From assembly GCA_018398765.1 (NCBI GenBank), contig JAHBMJ010005790.1, positions 1 through 64,000 on the forward strand: a DNA stretch of 64,000 bases, in the 5' to 3' direction. How positions within the stretch are numbered: the stretch's first letter is position 1; the number at the start of each line of letters is the position of its first letter. Shown piece by piece: positions 11,975 through 23,588 of this stretch. The stretch is from Chromera velia (taxonomy: Eukaryota; Sar; Chromeraceae). A program made the translations under genes and the position numbers. The notes under the pieces were generated by a model, which saw only the letters and a list, made by a program, of their open reading frames with translations, ran no database searches and had not been told where the DNA came from.

Positions 11975-13122
11975 GGGAATGATTCTGTTGTGCAACTCTC
12001 CATGTCTCACTCTTTGCTCAGACGCATGTTGCACTGCGTATGCATACAATATTGATATTTTAAGCTGAACCCTAGGCGTACCTAGAGGCCTAACTAGAGG
12101 CGTACATATAATACAAGCAAAGTTTTACAAACTTCTAGACAAACTTTCAAGTTTTAAATACTATCAAATACTTTTCTAAGTTCTAATTGTCTTTAACGTA
12201 GATTGAATTCAAATGAAGATTTAATTAAAGTTTGTTTTCTAGTTTTTAAAAAATAAATATAAACTAAAATCTAGACTAATCAAATTTACAGATTGACCTA
12301 AATATAACTTCTTAAGTTCCTAGTTAAGTCTAGAGTTAAGTTCTAAGCATCGCCGCGTCGGCTAAAGGAAAATAAAGGGAAAAAAAAAATAATCGGATTT
12401 GGAGGAGATTTTTTTTTTTACTTTTTAAACATTTTTTCCTTTCACCAACAGCTATAATAGCTGCTATATAACAATAATTGTGCAACTAGTCTGTGTTTAA
12501 CTAGGTATTTAATGTTATACTAGTATGATGTTGCATACATGCAGCATGCATGGTATCACATTGGTGTGTAGTGGTGTGGATGAACATATTAATAGTGCGG
12601 AACCCATCAATCAATCAATTATCCAATCAATTATATACTATCATATACTCAATCAATCAATCGATGCAAAGTAAAGTCTTAGTGGACGCCATGCAGTGGT
12701 AATTTCATTGGTAAATAACTATAGCACGCGGGTTTAGGGCTCCGGCCCCGAACACAATGTAATCCTGTAATTCTTTGATTTCTTTTAAGTCTACTTTAGT
12801 CTATTTTCAAAGTTTTTAAAAGTTTTCACTTCCTCACTTCACTATACAGTTAGTCACGCTGCCATACTATACAAGTGGGGGAGTTGACATCCTGGGGTTA
12901 CCTAGGGTGAAAAACTTTTTTTTTGAACCACCAGCACCCCATTCGTCCGAAAACGACATGTCCTCTCCTTCCTTTCCACTTTAATTCGAATGTCCTCAGG
13001 GACACGTCACCCCCCCAATCGAGATGACAGAGGACGACTGAACAGGCGCAAAGTATAATTCGACATGCGTGCGATATTCATGAAGCCCAACCATCACTGA
13101 ACCTCACACGATCGAACCGCTC
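11975..13122. other. Convergent AT-rich spacer between BTB-C and BTB-D
   Basis: Stop-dense and AT-rich from about 12050 to 12900, with ATCA-type short repeats at about 12605-12665 and an inverted copy (12744-12755) of the 12-mer at 4111. No gene or RNA recognised. Confidence 0.5.
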
Positions 13123-13639
13123 TTACTGATGCTGTGCCTGGAAGATTTCGAACATCGTCTCCTTGCTGAGGCTAGCAAATCCCGGCGCTTTGTACGCTTC
13201 CTTGATGTTCTTCCCTGCAAAGTTGATGCACTTCGTGCGAAGCTCTGGGAAGTTCAGTCGCTCGGCTGAGAGAAGGAGCGAGGCGCAGGTGGTCAGTGAC
13301 ACGCGCTTCGAGGCGTACCATTCGGCTTGACTCTGCAAGAATGCAGAAAGAGACACATTCCACCTCAGTCTAATCGCGGTGAGAAAAAGAGTGGTTTTCA
13401 GGGTACTGCTCATGGATGCTCCTTTTCTTTTGCGACATCTCCCTCCATCCTTCTCTCTTTCGCTCTCTCTTTCTCTCTTTCTCTCTTTTTCTCTTTCTCT
13501 CTATCTATCTATCTATCTATCTATCTACCGTGTGCGTGTGACGCGGTGCACATGTGTATGTTCGAGGCGTGTGTGTATGTGTGTGTGTATATGTGTGGGT
13601 GTGAAAGAGAGAGAGCTAGTGTATGTGTGTGTGCGCGTG

Positions 13640-13679
<40 letters not shown>

Positions 13680-13682
13680 CGT

Positions 13683-13718
<36 letters not shown>

Positions 13719-13767
13719 ACGTGTGTGTGTGTGCGCGCGTGCATGTGTGTGTGTCTTTGTGTATGTA

Positions 13768-13805
<38 letters not shown>

Positions 13806-13896
13806 TGTGTGTGTGTGTGATACTATAATATGTGTGTGTGTGGGTGAGTGTTTTTTTGTGTGCATGTGTGTGCGTCTATGTGTATGTGTGTGCGTG

Positions 13897-13939
<43 letters not shown>

Positions 13940-15438
13940 ATGTGTGTGTGTGTGTGCATGTGTGTGCTGTGTGTGTCCATGCGTCTGTGTCAAAAAGCCC
14001 ATGCACTTGGACATCTGAAGTCGCAGTGAAGGAGACACGGCAGCAGTCGAATTTCAGAAGCAGGATCAGGACGAAAGACGACAAAGTAGGTGAAAAGGTT
14101 GGTGTTGCATTTCCTCGAAAATTGCCATATCCGTCTGTCTGACCTGCACGCCGTCTGTCTGACCTGCAACCGCGAGAGACCCAAAAAACGCGCGAGAGCA
14201 GCAACCTCCACAACGAAGGGCGTTTCCAGCTCGACCATGTCCGTGTGAAGGTACAGAACAACACACCTAAGTGCTTCGAATGTCGTGTCAGGAATCGGGA
14301 AGGTGGTGTTTGTGGATTCTTTGAAGGGGCCGTGGAAGGCGGAACGGAAGAACTCACAGTTGGCTGACAACATGAACTTTGCCCCGAATACTTTCTCGTT
14401 GCCAACATCCCCCCTCTCCCCCTCACCCCCTTCATTTGCCTTCACGACAAGCTCAACGTCCGCCCCCTCACCACCCTCAAAGACCAGACGCCGCATCGCA
14501 CTGATTGCTGGAGAAAGCTGTGCAGCCTCTTGGCAGAAATTGATGCCATTCACTTCGTAAAGCATCAGCTGGGTGCCTTGGGAGAAGACAAGGGATTTGT
14601 CGGGAAGGAGGACTAGTGCGGAGATCTTTGCATCGGTCTCAGATTCGAACACCCGGTCCCACCTCAAAACTGAGTCATGAATGAACCTAGGAATGTACAC
14701 ATGGCCTGACGCAGTCCCGACCAACAGAGCGACTCCAGGTGGCAGACCTGGCGTCTTTTCAACAGCAGACACAACAGCGGTCGTCACCCTTTCCTCGCCG
14801 TCTGTGGCCACTCGGCTGATTTTGACTTCCCCATCGGCGACGGTTGCCACCCCGCTCTCCCCTGCCTCATCCCAAACGACCATGGCCCCCCCCAAGCCCC
14901 CTGCAAACTTCAAGTTTTCACGAGCGTTCAAGGGGGATCCTACTAGAGGGATCGTGTCACAAAGGCTTGCAAGGTAATTTGGAGGGCCGACACATAACTG
15001 GGCTGGTGGTGCAATAAAGAGTTGAGGGTCATTTTTCATACGCAAATAAATGGACTCTTTGTGGACTGCTGCCGCATTCCACCTGCCCCTCACAGGAGCA
15101 GGAATGGAGGCTTGGGAGAGGGAGTCAACGGCTGTCACCCACTCTTCAATCTTCTCAGCATTCTCATTTTTGTCTGTCGGCACTACCACCACGAAGCGCC
15201 CCGTCTTCCCCCCCTTCAGCACCAGAGGAATCCCGAAATAGGGAACTCTGCAAAAAAGCTTTCCGGGGTTCTGCTGGGAGCTCTTCTTTAGCTCGGACAC
15301 GCTCCCTTCGTACACATCCGTGTCTCCCTCCAAACAGAAGACAAAAGAGTCCTCATCGAGGGCGCAGAGCTCTCGGAAGGGGGAGGGGGAGCTGCAGAGG
15401 AGGGTGCAGGGATTCTCGTGCTCGGCTTGTGAAGTCAT
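13123..15438 (-). CDS. BTB-D: propeller-like/BTB protein, two exons, intact
   Basis: Exons 15438-14164 and 13332-13123 join in phase 0; about 494 aa. The start MTSQAEHEN follows a CTTGCAG|GTC acceptor-like site (15458) by 19 nt; the frame is open further upstream, but family alignment favours this start. BTB core: [47 protein letters not shown]-type helix; tail exon [14 protein letters not shown] and ending QAQHQ. Nearest relative in the window is BTB-B. The 5' splice site lies in a 20-bp tandem duplication, so two GTCAGAC donors exist 20 nt apart (14163 and 14143); using the second adds 20 nt and shifts the frame. The intron has a CT/TATC tract and a long GT tract. Confidence 0.8.
13443..13527. 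repeat. (CT)n/(TCTA)n microsatellite in the BTB-D intron
   Basis: CT-rich run followed by about seven TATC units on the + strand. In gene sense it is the GA-type half of the compound microsatellite seen in sister introns. Confidence 0.85.
13560..13985. repeat. (GT)n-rich microsatellite in the BTB-D intron
   Basis: About 425 bp of interrupted GT/GTGC repeats, the longest such tract in the window. CA-rich in the sense of BTB-D. Confidence 0.9.
14131..14170. repeat. 20-bp tandem duplication carrying the BTB-D splice donor
   Basis: Two 20-bp units (CCGTCTGTCTGACCTGCA plus two bases) lie head to tail. Each supplies a minus-strand GTCAGAC donor. Similar in kind to the duplicated donor at 34454-34497. 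Confidence 0.75.
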
Positions 15439-17271
15439 TCTTTGGGTCTTCGTAGACCTGCAAGGATACATGGAGGACCAACAGGTCATCTCAGTTGCAT
15501 GGTCTACTGGCCATGATAGAACGAAGAAAACACCGCGACAATTTGTGGTGACTTGGCAATGCCAGTAACAGGCCGACACACACTGAAAGCACTTTGAACA
15601 CGCGGACTTGGGCCTAAGTTGGGCCCTCTGACAGGAAAGCGGACAGCAAAGGAGCACAAGCAGAAAGAAGAAAGGGCGGGGCAAATGTCGCGCATGAGAT
15701 AGGACCGAAAGACAGATCCCGTCTGATCACACAGAAGGCTCACTGGCAAACGACACGCAGCAGCTAGAGATGAGCGATTGCAGTAGAGCTGGATCAACAA
15801 CAGCGGTCGCAGCCTCTTCATGGATGTGTAAGGGAGGATTCATGGACCCAGACCTGGCGCCTGCCTAAGTGCCACTCACCTGTGCGAGCAGCTGTATGAT
15901 CAAAAGACACGAGAGCAGCCTTGCTTCTGCGTCAACTTGGCGGAGACGCAAGCAAGCGCTCGCAATCAAACTTACAGGAAGCGAGTCGAAAAAAGAAGGA
16001 GCGCAACCCGTCGTTTGAAGCGCGTTCGAAGACTGCAAAAGATCTTCGGTGCAGGACTGTGTGGAAGGAAGTCTGCCAGAGATTGTTGCGAAACAATAAG
16101 GCTAAATGAGGAACCCCCTGCCGTGCATCCAGTTATTCAGAGAGCATTGAAGACTGCATGTCGATGGCGATTCAAGGAATGGACCAGGCACTGTTCAGCC
16201 TGGGCAATAATTCAATCCAACTGATAAGATCAGTCTGAGACTCTCAGTGACATCTCCTGCAGTGACATTCAGTGACACACTGATGCATGGAGACGATGAA
16301 TTGCAAGGAGACGCGCGGCAAAACAATTTAGCTCGGTCAGCGTCTCCGAAGACTATAAATCTCAGTGATCGACCGTATTCGACCCTGAAATACCATCAGA
16401 TATATACTGTGAAGCTTCTCCATATTATTAATAATAGCTTCTCCTCAGAATTCTCCATCCTTCGATCTCCATCCATCTGCAATGATTCTCGAGATCCCAA
16501 CATATCCCATGCCTACACAATAAAAGAATCGCAGACTGCCGAGATGACCAGAGAAGCCATGCATGCATGCAGTCTCCCGCACCGTGTATTAATATCTGTG
16601 CCGGAGTGTGGTTTGATCCACGCACTGACTAAGTTGCAGTATTCTCAGTACACGCAGCTGTGCCAAAGATTTCTTTTCCATCCTCCAGTTCCGTTTGTGT
16701 TCGATCGCATTGTTTCTGCACTCCTGTGACACGCCACTGGTGCAAGGTTTTAATAGGGCATCGCGTTTTCCGAAGTCATCTAGCTTCAGATTCAAGGTCA
16801 GCGGAGGTTCTTTTTTTGCCAATATCGGAGCAGAACATGCAGGCAATCTGCCGTGGTTCTGATGCCTCAATTTATTATCCAGCTTTCCAAGTTGTTCCAT
16901 TTCGGTTTCATTCAAAGGTTGCGGTGGATCGAGGTTTGTTTCTTGATCATCTGTCATTTTGCCCTACCGTCTCTCAATAACTCCCTTTCCAATTATCCAG
17001 CTCTGGCTGTCTGTGGTTTTGCCCATTCATATCTGCTGTCTGTCACTGTCACCTGTTCTATGTCTTCCAGTGGCAACACCTGTTCCTCTTAAGTCTTCAT
17101 CCCCCCAGCGGAACAACCATGTATGTATGAACGGATTTATCGAAATCTATCCTTGCAGGTCGAGAAAAGTGTGAAATATCATCTGGAGGGGAAGCAGGGA
17201 AGTTAGCGGGCCCGCAGATGCTTGTTGACTCATCTTGGGACATCTTTGAGAAACTTCTAGAAGAGGATCCG
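15439..17271. other. Divergent spacer between BTB-D and BTB-E
   Basis: Carries leader-exon acceptor-like sites at 15458 (minus) and 17158 (plus, CTTGCAG|GTC). No coding gene is supported; the 122-codon minus frame at 16589-16957 shows no domain. The second hairpin-like GGAGACG unit is at 16289-16347. Confidence 0.45.
16289..16347 (+). repeat. GGAGACG/TTTAGCTCGG hairpin-like unit, copy 2
   Basis: GGAGACG at 16289, TTGCAAGGAGACGC at 16301-16314, TTTAGCTCGGTCA from about 16327 and GCGTCTCC at 16340-16347. GGAGACGC (16307-16314) and GCGTCTCC form a perfect 8-bp inverted repeat. TTAGCTCGGTCAG resembles a tRNA A-box, and TATTCGACCC about 30 nt further on weakly resembles a B-box, so a decayed tRNA-type SINE is possible but not shown. 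Confidence 0.5.
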
Positions 17272-19356
17272 ATGTCCGTTTCCCCCAGTCTCCAGTCCTC
17301 CGCCCTCTGCAGTTTGCCCTCTCCCGTCCGAGAGCTCCGCCTTCTCGATGAAGACTCTGTTCTCTACTGCATGGAGGGGGACAGAGATGTGTATGAACTG
17401 AGAGTATCCGAGCTAAAGGAGAGCTCGCAGGAGAGCCCAGGCAAGCTCTTCTGCAAGGTGCCCTACTTGGGAATTCCTCTACTGGTGGGGGGCGGGCGGG
17501 CAGGGCGGTTGGTGGTGGTTGTCCCAACAGACAAGAATGAGAAGGCGGAGGAGATTGAGGAGTGGGTGGTAGCGATAGACTGCTTCTCTCAGATCACTAT
17601 TCCAGCACCCGTGAAGGGTCCCTGGAGTGCCGCCACGGTTTGCGGCGAGAGGGTTTACCTTCTTGACAAACGTGAGCAGGGGTTCCGCGTTTTCCCGAAA
17701 GGCGCAGTTGTGTCCGAAAGTTCGTTGTTTCCTTCGAGGCCCGTGGAAGGTGGGAGAGCCACCTTTGGCATCAGAGAGTCTGTGAGGTGGGACAACCCTA
17801 TGGATCTCAACACATACTTTACCAACCACTTGATGGTTGCAGGCACGGACAATCGTTTGTTTTGCTGTACCGCCCCGGGGGGGATCCGGGGGGGGATCAG
17901 ACATGCTTTGCCGTCGGGGGGCAGGATTGTCCTGAAAAGTCTCCGACGGGATCATGTAGATGAGCTTGGGGTGTCAACAGTGGCCGCAGTCTCTTGCGGC
18001 GAGGGGTTTGACACTCTGGTTCTAGGAACCGAAGGGGGTGCGATCTACCGGTCAGATAGCAAGAACAAATGGAAATCGGAGTTGCTCCTAAGCAGCGTTG
18101 TGGAGACGAAGATCACAGCAGTAGCATTCCTCCCCAACGGCTCTCTTCTGTTCTCCCAAGGCACACAGCTGATGTTGACTGATCAGCTCCCCGGAGTGCC
18201 TCCGCTGTCCTCTGCTGCTCTTCCCAAACTTGCCCCAGCAGTGAGTGTGATGCGGAAGGTTGTGTTTGAGGGGGCGGAGGGGGCAGATGTCGAGCTCCTT
18301 GCGAAAGCAGATTCGCAAGTCCCCCAGACTGCAGATGTGGCCATGTTGGGAGACAGGGGGGGGTCAGAGGAGGGTGGGGGGGAACTTCAAGGGCGGAAGG
18401 TGCATGGGATGAATTAAGACGATGCTCTCGTCCTGTGAATTCTTCCAGAAGGCTCTCAACGGTCCGTCTGCAGAGTCTGCCAGAGGACGGATTTCGATTC
18501 CTGACACCACCACTGAGGCCCTCAAGTGCGTCGTTCTGTACCTCCACACGGACATGGTGGAGTTGAGGGACTCGTGCGCGGTGGAGGTTTCTGCGCTGGG
18601 GCGATTTTTGGGCCTCTCGTGGCTGCAGGTGTGTGAAGGAGGGGGCAGATGGGTAGACAAAGAACGATGCAATCATAGTACAAAAAAGAAATCATGCAAT
18701 CACTTGCTTTCGTTGGTGCGAACACACCCCCACGCCCACACACACAGACATGCAGAAGGGAAGGAGGAGAGAGAAGGGGGGGACAGAACAGTGGATTTGC
18801 TTTGTATGGTGGGCCGGGCACATTCGGGTGAGATGGGGTTGGCAGGTCATCAAGAGCATTATCAGTTGTTTGCTTGCGCACTTTTTCGTCGTCAGGAGAA
18901 AAAAAGATTCACACCTATCTCTGTGTTCTTCGTGGATCCTCCTGCTTTGTGCCTTCCTTTCTTCGTATTGAAATGCCGTAGTTTGTTTGTCACTGTACAG
19001 TGACTTTAGTGCATGGACTGCAGGATTGAAGGAGTTTCTTCTTGTGCGAGCGCCGGCTAGATTCTGATTTCGATCGGTTGACAGCTCATGCAGTTCAAAT
19101 GCGATGCGATTCATCGAATGACTTTCTTTATGTGCTGCAGGAGCAAGCCGAGAAGTATGCGCAGCGGTGCATTTCTCTCTCGAATTGCGCATCCCTTCTC
19201 GTCTCAGCCGAGAGACGGAGCTTCCCGGAGCTTCGAAAGCGGTGCATCGATTTTGCGGCAAAGAACATCAAGAAGGTGGTCGATGCCCCGGAATTCCAAA
19301 AGCTCAGCAGCGAGACCATGTACGAGATCTTTCAGGCTCTAAAGAATTTCTCCTGA
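17272..19356 (+). pseudogene. BTB-E: propeller-like/BTB protein, 4-nt insertion before the BTB core
   Basis: Exons 17272-18628 and 19141-19356 (CTGCAG|GTGTGT donor; GTGCTGCAG acceptor), about 522 aa if in frame. The start MSVSPSLQSS aligns with BTB-C; an upstream in-frame ATG at 17218 would add 18 residues. A 4-nt insertion within 18412-18418 (ATGAATTAAGACG where BTB-C has ATGAAGACG) ends the frame at KVHGMN. The BTB core then continues in another frame, intact from CEFFQKALNG to GLSWLQ. The tail exon (ISLSNCASLLVSAE, ending ALKNFS) is intact. A 100-bp stretch, 18157-18256, is identical to 10169-10268 in BTB-C, pointing to recent duplication or gene conversion. Confidence 0.7.
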
Positions 19357-19550
19357 AGGAACAGTTTGGAGGAGCACCTGGCTGCCTGTCTACTAGGCGA
19401 CGCACCTAGCGACGCACAGTGATAAAAAAAAAGAAAAGATTAGACGTTGGCAGTTTTGTGTGTGTGTGTGCTCTTCATTCAAGGCCGTCCTATCGCATGA
19501 AACATGAGTAAATCGAAAGCTTTTTGCTTGTTTAAGCTTCAACAATCACC

Positions 19551-20730
19551 TTGAGACTAGCCTTGAGAAAAAAAAGGAAGAAATGGAGACTTACAGTCAA
19601 TCTGAAAAAAACGAAGAGTCTCCGCCTGTCCGCCTCTGCGTTTGGGGAGGTCTCTGGTACGGTGGTGTATGAGGGGCAAGAAGTCGAGGGGGCAACGGAA
19701 TACAAGTACTTGGGGTGCTTGTTCTTTGAGGGGGGATGCCTCAGTGAGACAGTCGAATCGCGTATTGCCGCTGCCTCCCGCGCCCTTGGGGCTGTGTTTG
19801 GTCTGATTGCCAGCAGGGGCCCCCTCAATGTTGATGCGCAGATGACTGTTTTTAAAGCCTGCTGGTACCCTGTTGCACTCTGCTGCCTTGAATGCTTCCC
19901 TCTCCGTGATGCCGATCTTCTTGCAATCGATGCTTTGCAGTTCCGTTTTGCACGCTGGTCTGGCCGTCTGTCTGCTCGCAGTCTTCGTTTGCCCTCTCTG
20001 TGTGTTTTCGGTCTACTTCCCGCTAAAGCCCTGCTTTCCTCTAGAGTGGCTGACTGGTGGTGCTCGCTCTCGCAAACCATGTACACCGTGCCCGCTGCAA
20101 TGCTGCGTGCCTGGAAGGGAAACAGCTGTCCACAGTTTGCGGCTGCTTCGTTGGGCCGATTTGAATTTTTTTTGTGCGTTGGGAGTGAGGGTGGCGCTAC
20201 ACCCAGGCGCCAATCGGCAGCAGCAACGGAGGGTTCAAGGCACCGGCTCTCTCTTCTTTAAGGGCAGAGCTAGACATGCAGTTGCGGAGGAGGTATGCAC
20301 GCGGCGGGCCGGGGGTATCGCTTCTTGTCACTTCCCCTCTCTTGCCAAGCTCACCCCCCTTCAACAAGCTTTTCCCTCCTCTCATCGCATGTTTGTGTTC
20401 CTCCTTTGTAACAAATCCACTTCTGGTCTCTACTCCTTTTCCGCCCTCCCACCATGTGTTCTCACAGTAACCGACGGCTCTCTCTTCGGCTTTTTACGCC
20501 TGCTCTCATTTAACCCACAAGGAGAGAGCAGCGCACTGTCTGTTGGATGTAGTGACGACAAACTCTGTGTACATGATTCTTGTATTCGATGTGTTGATGA
20601 CTTCATGCACAGACTTTCTTCATGTGCCAAGTGGCTGGATGAAAGGGAATTTCTGCGTTGTCTGGCTGAGCTGGAATCCATTGATTCTAATGATTGTAAC
20701 TCTCCACTCTCCGCCGAGTCCCCGGTGTAA
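19551..20730 (+). mobile_element. 5'-truncated LINE (non-LTR retrotransposon) remnant
   Basis: The 19551-20261 frame shows the distal part of a LINE reverse transcriptase: LTVNLKKTKSLRL (motif D type), GATEYKYLGCLFFEGG (the usual KYLG motif), an ESRIAAASRALG helix, and the thumb-like ACWYPVALCCLECFP segment. The palm with its catalytic YADD motif is missing, as expected of the common 5' truncation. A second open frame, +1 relative to the first, continues to 20730 (LTVTDGSLFGFLRLL...CDDFMHRL-type), so at least one frameshift is present. No poly-A tail or target-site duplication was identified. It sits in the convergent spacer downstream of BTB-E and is presumably inactive. Confidence 0.7.
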
Positions 20731-21512
20731 CTACATCCGAACTTTTCATTCGTAATGTCATCCGATCGCTTTTACACTCGCATCCGGCCTCTTTATTCGA
20801 TGTCTGTCTCCCAATTCTGGAAAATGAATAATTGAACAACTTTACCGGCGTCTTAGCAAACAGCAACCATGCATGTATGCGTCGCCTGGGAGTTTAGCCC
20901 TCCAACTGGGGTTAGGAATCCTCTAACTTAATAACTAACTAAGTAGATATTAAGTTCCAATTTTTTTTTCTGTTAACCTAGCTTACAACTTTTTTTATCA
21001 CTTTTCTGACAACTTTTGAATAATTTTTCCAACATTTGTTTGCAAGGATGACACTTAGGCTATAGCACTTAGAATAATAGTGATAATACACTGTGATAGT
21101 GATAATTATCAGATCTAGCATCAGATAATGATATGTATAATTGGTGCCCCTAGTGGTGTCCTGTAGTGTCATGAGAAGCTAGAGCACTGTCGCCGTTCTA
21201 CCCGAAGCCGTTAATACTCATTATAAAACGTCGTGTTGTCAAAAATGGTAGGTCAAAAATTCAACTTTCCAAAAATTTAAAATGTCTGGTTGTCAATCAA
21301 AATAGTAAATAGAAAAATGATAAGTAACATGCATACATATAATATGCCACATATATTACATCAATTAATACCTAGATTAATACATAAAAAAACTTATAAA
21401 CTTGAATTAAATTAATTTTGATACTTTTGAAGCGGCAACTAGAGCGGCAATCATTGAAGCCTGACAGTTTTATAGTCACGGTCCGTCTTCTACTGTTACA
21501 AAATCTACTGTT
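20731..21512. other. AT-rich convergent spacer before BTB-F
   Basis: Stop-dense and AT-rich from about 20830. No gene or structured RNA recognised. Confidence 0.5.
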
Positions 21513-21872
21513 CTACAGCGCCTGTGCCTGAAAGATTTCAAACATCGTCTCCTTGCTGAGGTTGCGGAATTCTGGCGCTTTGTGCACCTCCTTGGTGTTC
21601 TTGGCTGCAAAGATGATGCACTGCTTACGCAGCTCTGTCAAGCTCTGCTGCTCCGCTGAGAGAAGCAGCGATGCGCAGGTGGTCACGGAGATGCGCTGCG
21701 TTGCGTACCGCTCGGCCTGCCTCTGCAAGAACATAGGAGAAGGGCATCTTATGTATGTTCGCGGTGAATCAAAACCGACATCTAAATCGAAACGTCTGAC
21801 TTCTAATTTCATCAGTATCTTTGTTTTGTTTGTCTTTGGGTGTTTCTCTTTCTTTGGTTTTCGCTCCCTCCC

Positions 21873-21912
<40 letters not shown>

Positions 21913-22025
21913 TCCCTCTCCCTCTTGCGCGCGCTCTCCCTCTCTCTTTCTCTCCCGCTTACATCCTTCTCTCTCTCTATCTCCCTCTTTTGCTCTTTTT
22001 CTCTCTTGCTCTCTCTGTCTCTCTG

Positions 22026-22074
<49 letters not shown>

Positions 22075-23588
22075 ACCCCTCCAATTCTCCACAACTCCCT
22101 GCAACCTCTCTGCAACTCCCTTCTTTCACTGCAGCGCATGTCTGTCGGTCAGACCGGCAGGCCAGCAGGTGCCTGGAGAGCAGCGTTTCAAAAACGGTGT
22201 ACCGTGCGTACCGTCTCATAGAATGAATGGAGGCCAAAGAGTCAGAAGAGGGTAATTTTGCAATGATCTCTCGCACTCACCTGAAGCCACGAGAGGCCCA
22301 AAAAACGAGCGAGCGCGGCGACGTCGAGAGCACACGATTCCTCTAGCTCGACCATGTCCGTGTGGAGGAAAAGGATGACACACCTGAGGGCCTCAAAGGT
22401 GGTGTCAGGAATCGGGAAGGTCGTTTTCTTCGATTCGGTGAAGGGGCCCTTGAAAGCGGAACGGAAGAAGTCACAAGACGACAGCATCAACTTCATACCG
22501 TGTACACTGCGGCTGTCAATACATTCTCTCGGCTTTTCACAAATGCCCTCACTGTCTTCTTGGACACCCCCGGCATCTTCATCCGTCTTCACAAACAGCT
22601 CGATGTCTGCTCCCTCACCCCCCTCTAACACCAAACGCCGCATCGTGCTCACTGCTGGTGACAATCTTGGAACATCACCAGAGAAAAAAACGAGGTCGTC
22701 CCCTGGTTTTCCTTCACGCATTTTCAGCTGATTCCCTTGACAGAAAAGAAGGGTCCCGCATGGCATGAAGACCATCGCACTAATCTTCGAGTCGCTTTCG
22801 GCTTCAGTTTCTGATTTCCAGCATCGTGTGCTGACCTTCCACCCCAGTGAAAACACGACACCCGATGACGTTCCGGCAAACAAACCACAGGCACTCCCCC
22901 GTTCTCCCACCCAAGGAACTACTGCCGTGACCTCGAGGTCGTCCGAAAGGTCGGTAGACGGTGCATTTAGCTCAATTTTTGTGTCACTAGAAAAACAAAC
23001 TTGGTACATCCCCCTCTGATCGTAAAACATCAAATCCCCATGCCACCCCCCCGCAATCTTCAAATTTGGGCCGAGGTCCAAGGAATCTATATGTGCACGC
23101 AATTTCTTGGTGGTGTGCACGGTCGTGCGATGGGGCGGGAGCACCAATATGTTCTGTGTGGGAACAATCAGTAGCTCTAGCGTCTCGTTATCGAGCAGAT
23201 AGATCGAGTCTTTGAGGGCTGCTGCTGTGTTCCATCTGCCCTTGACTGGAGCAGGAATGGAAGCTTGGGAGAGGGAGTCAACGGCTGTCACCCACTCTTC
23301 AATCTTCTCTGCGTTCTCATTCAAATCAGTCGGCACCACTACCACCAACCGCCCTGCCCGCCCGCCCCCCACCAGTAGAGGAATTCCCAAGTAGGGAACC
23401 TTGCAGAAGAGCTTGCCTGGGTTCTCCTGCGAGCTCTCCTTTAGCTCGGATACTCTCATTTCATACACATCTCTGTCCCCCTCCATACAGTAGAGAGCAG
23501 AGTCTTCATCGAGCACACACAGCTCTCGGAGGGGGGAGGGGGGACTGCAAAGCACAGGCCACTGCCTCAGAAAGTTCTCAGAGGCCAT
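21513..23588 (-). CDS. BTB-F: propeller-like/BTB protein, two exons, intact
   Basis: Exons 23588-22281 and 21722-21513 join in phase 0 (CTTCAG|GTGAGT donor; TTCTTGCAG acceptor); about 505 aa. The start MASENFLRQW opens the family N-terminal module (LRELCVLDEDSALYCMEGD). The BTB core reads MRRLVLEGGEGADIELFV, SVHGMKLMLSSCDFFRSAF and [16 protein letters not shown], with FLHTDMVE shared specifically with BTB-A. The linker before the BTB core holds an extra acidic, cysteine-containing insert (about residues 330-360). The tail exon has [14 protein letters not shown] and ends QAQAL. A possible leader acceptor (GTGCAG) lies about 40 nt upstream. It is the last member of the cluster and converges on BTB-E and the LINE. 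Confidence 0.8.
21877..22072. repeat. (CT)n then (GT)n compound microsatellite in the BTB-F intron
   Basis: CT-rich tract (to about 22045) followed by a pure GT run on the + strand; in gene sense this is CA then GA. Confidence 0.9.

Noticed and set aside
13379-14142. 271- and 141-codon plus-strand frames over the BTB-D intron
   Set aside because: Driven by CT and GT repeats and antisense to a well-supported gene.
16327-16390. Possible tRNA gene (A-box-like TTAGCTCGGTCAG, weak B-box)
   Set aside because: No acceptor stem or anticodon arm can be folded; at most a decayed tRNA-derived repeat.
11865-18418. piggyBac-type footprint as the cause of the TTAA-like inserts
   Set aside because: piggyBac excision is normally precise and leaves a single TTAA; the paralogues have no TTAA at these sites, so the simple version does not fit.
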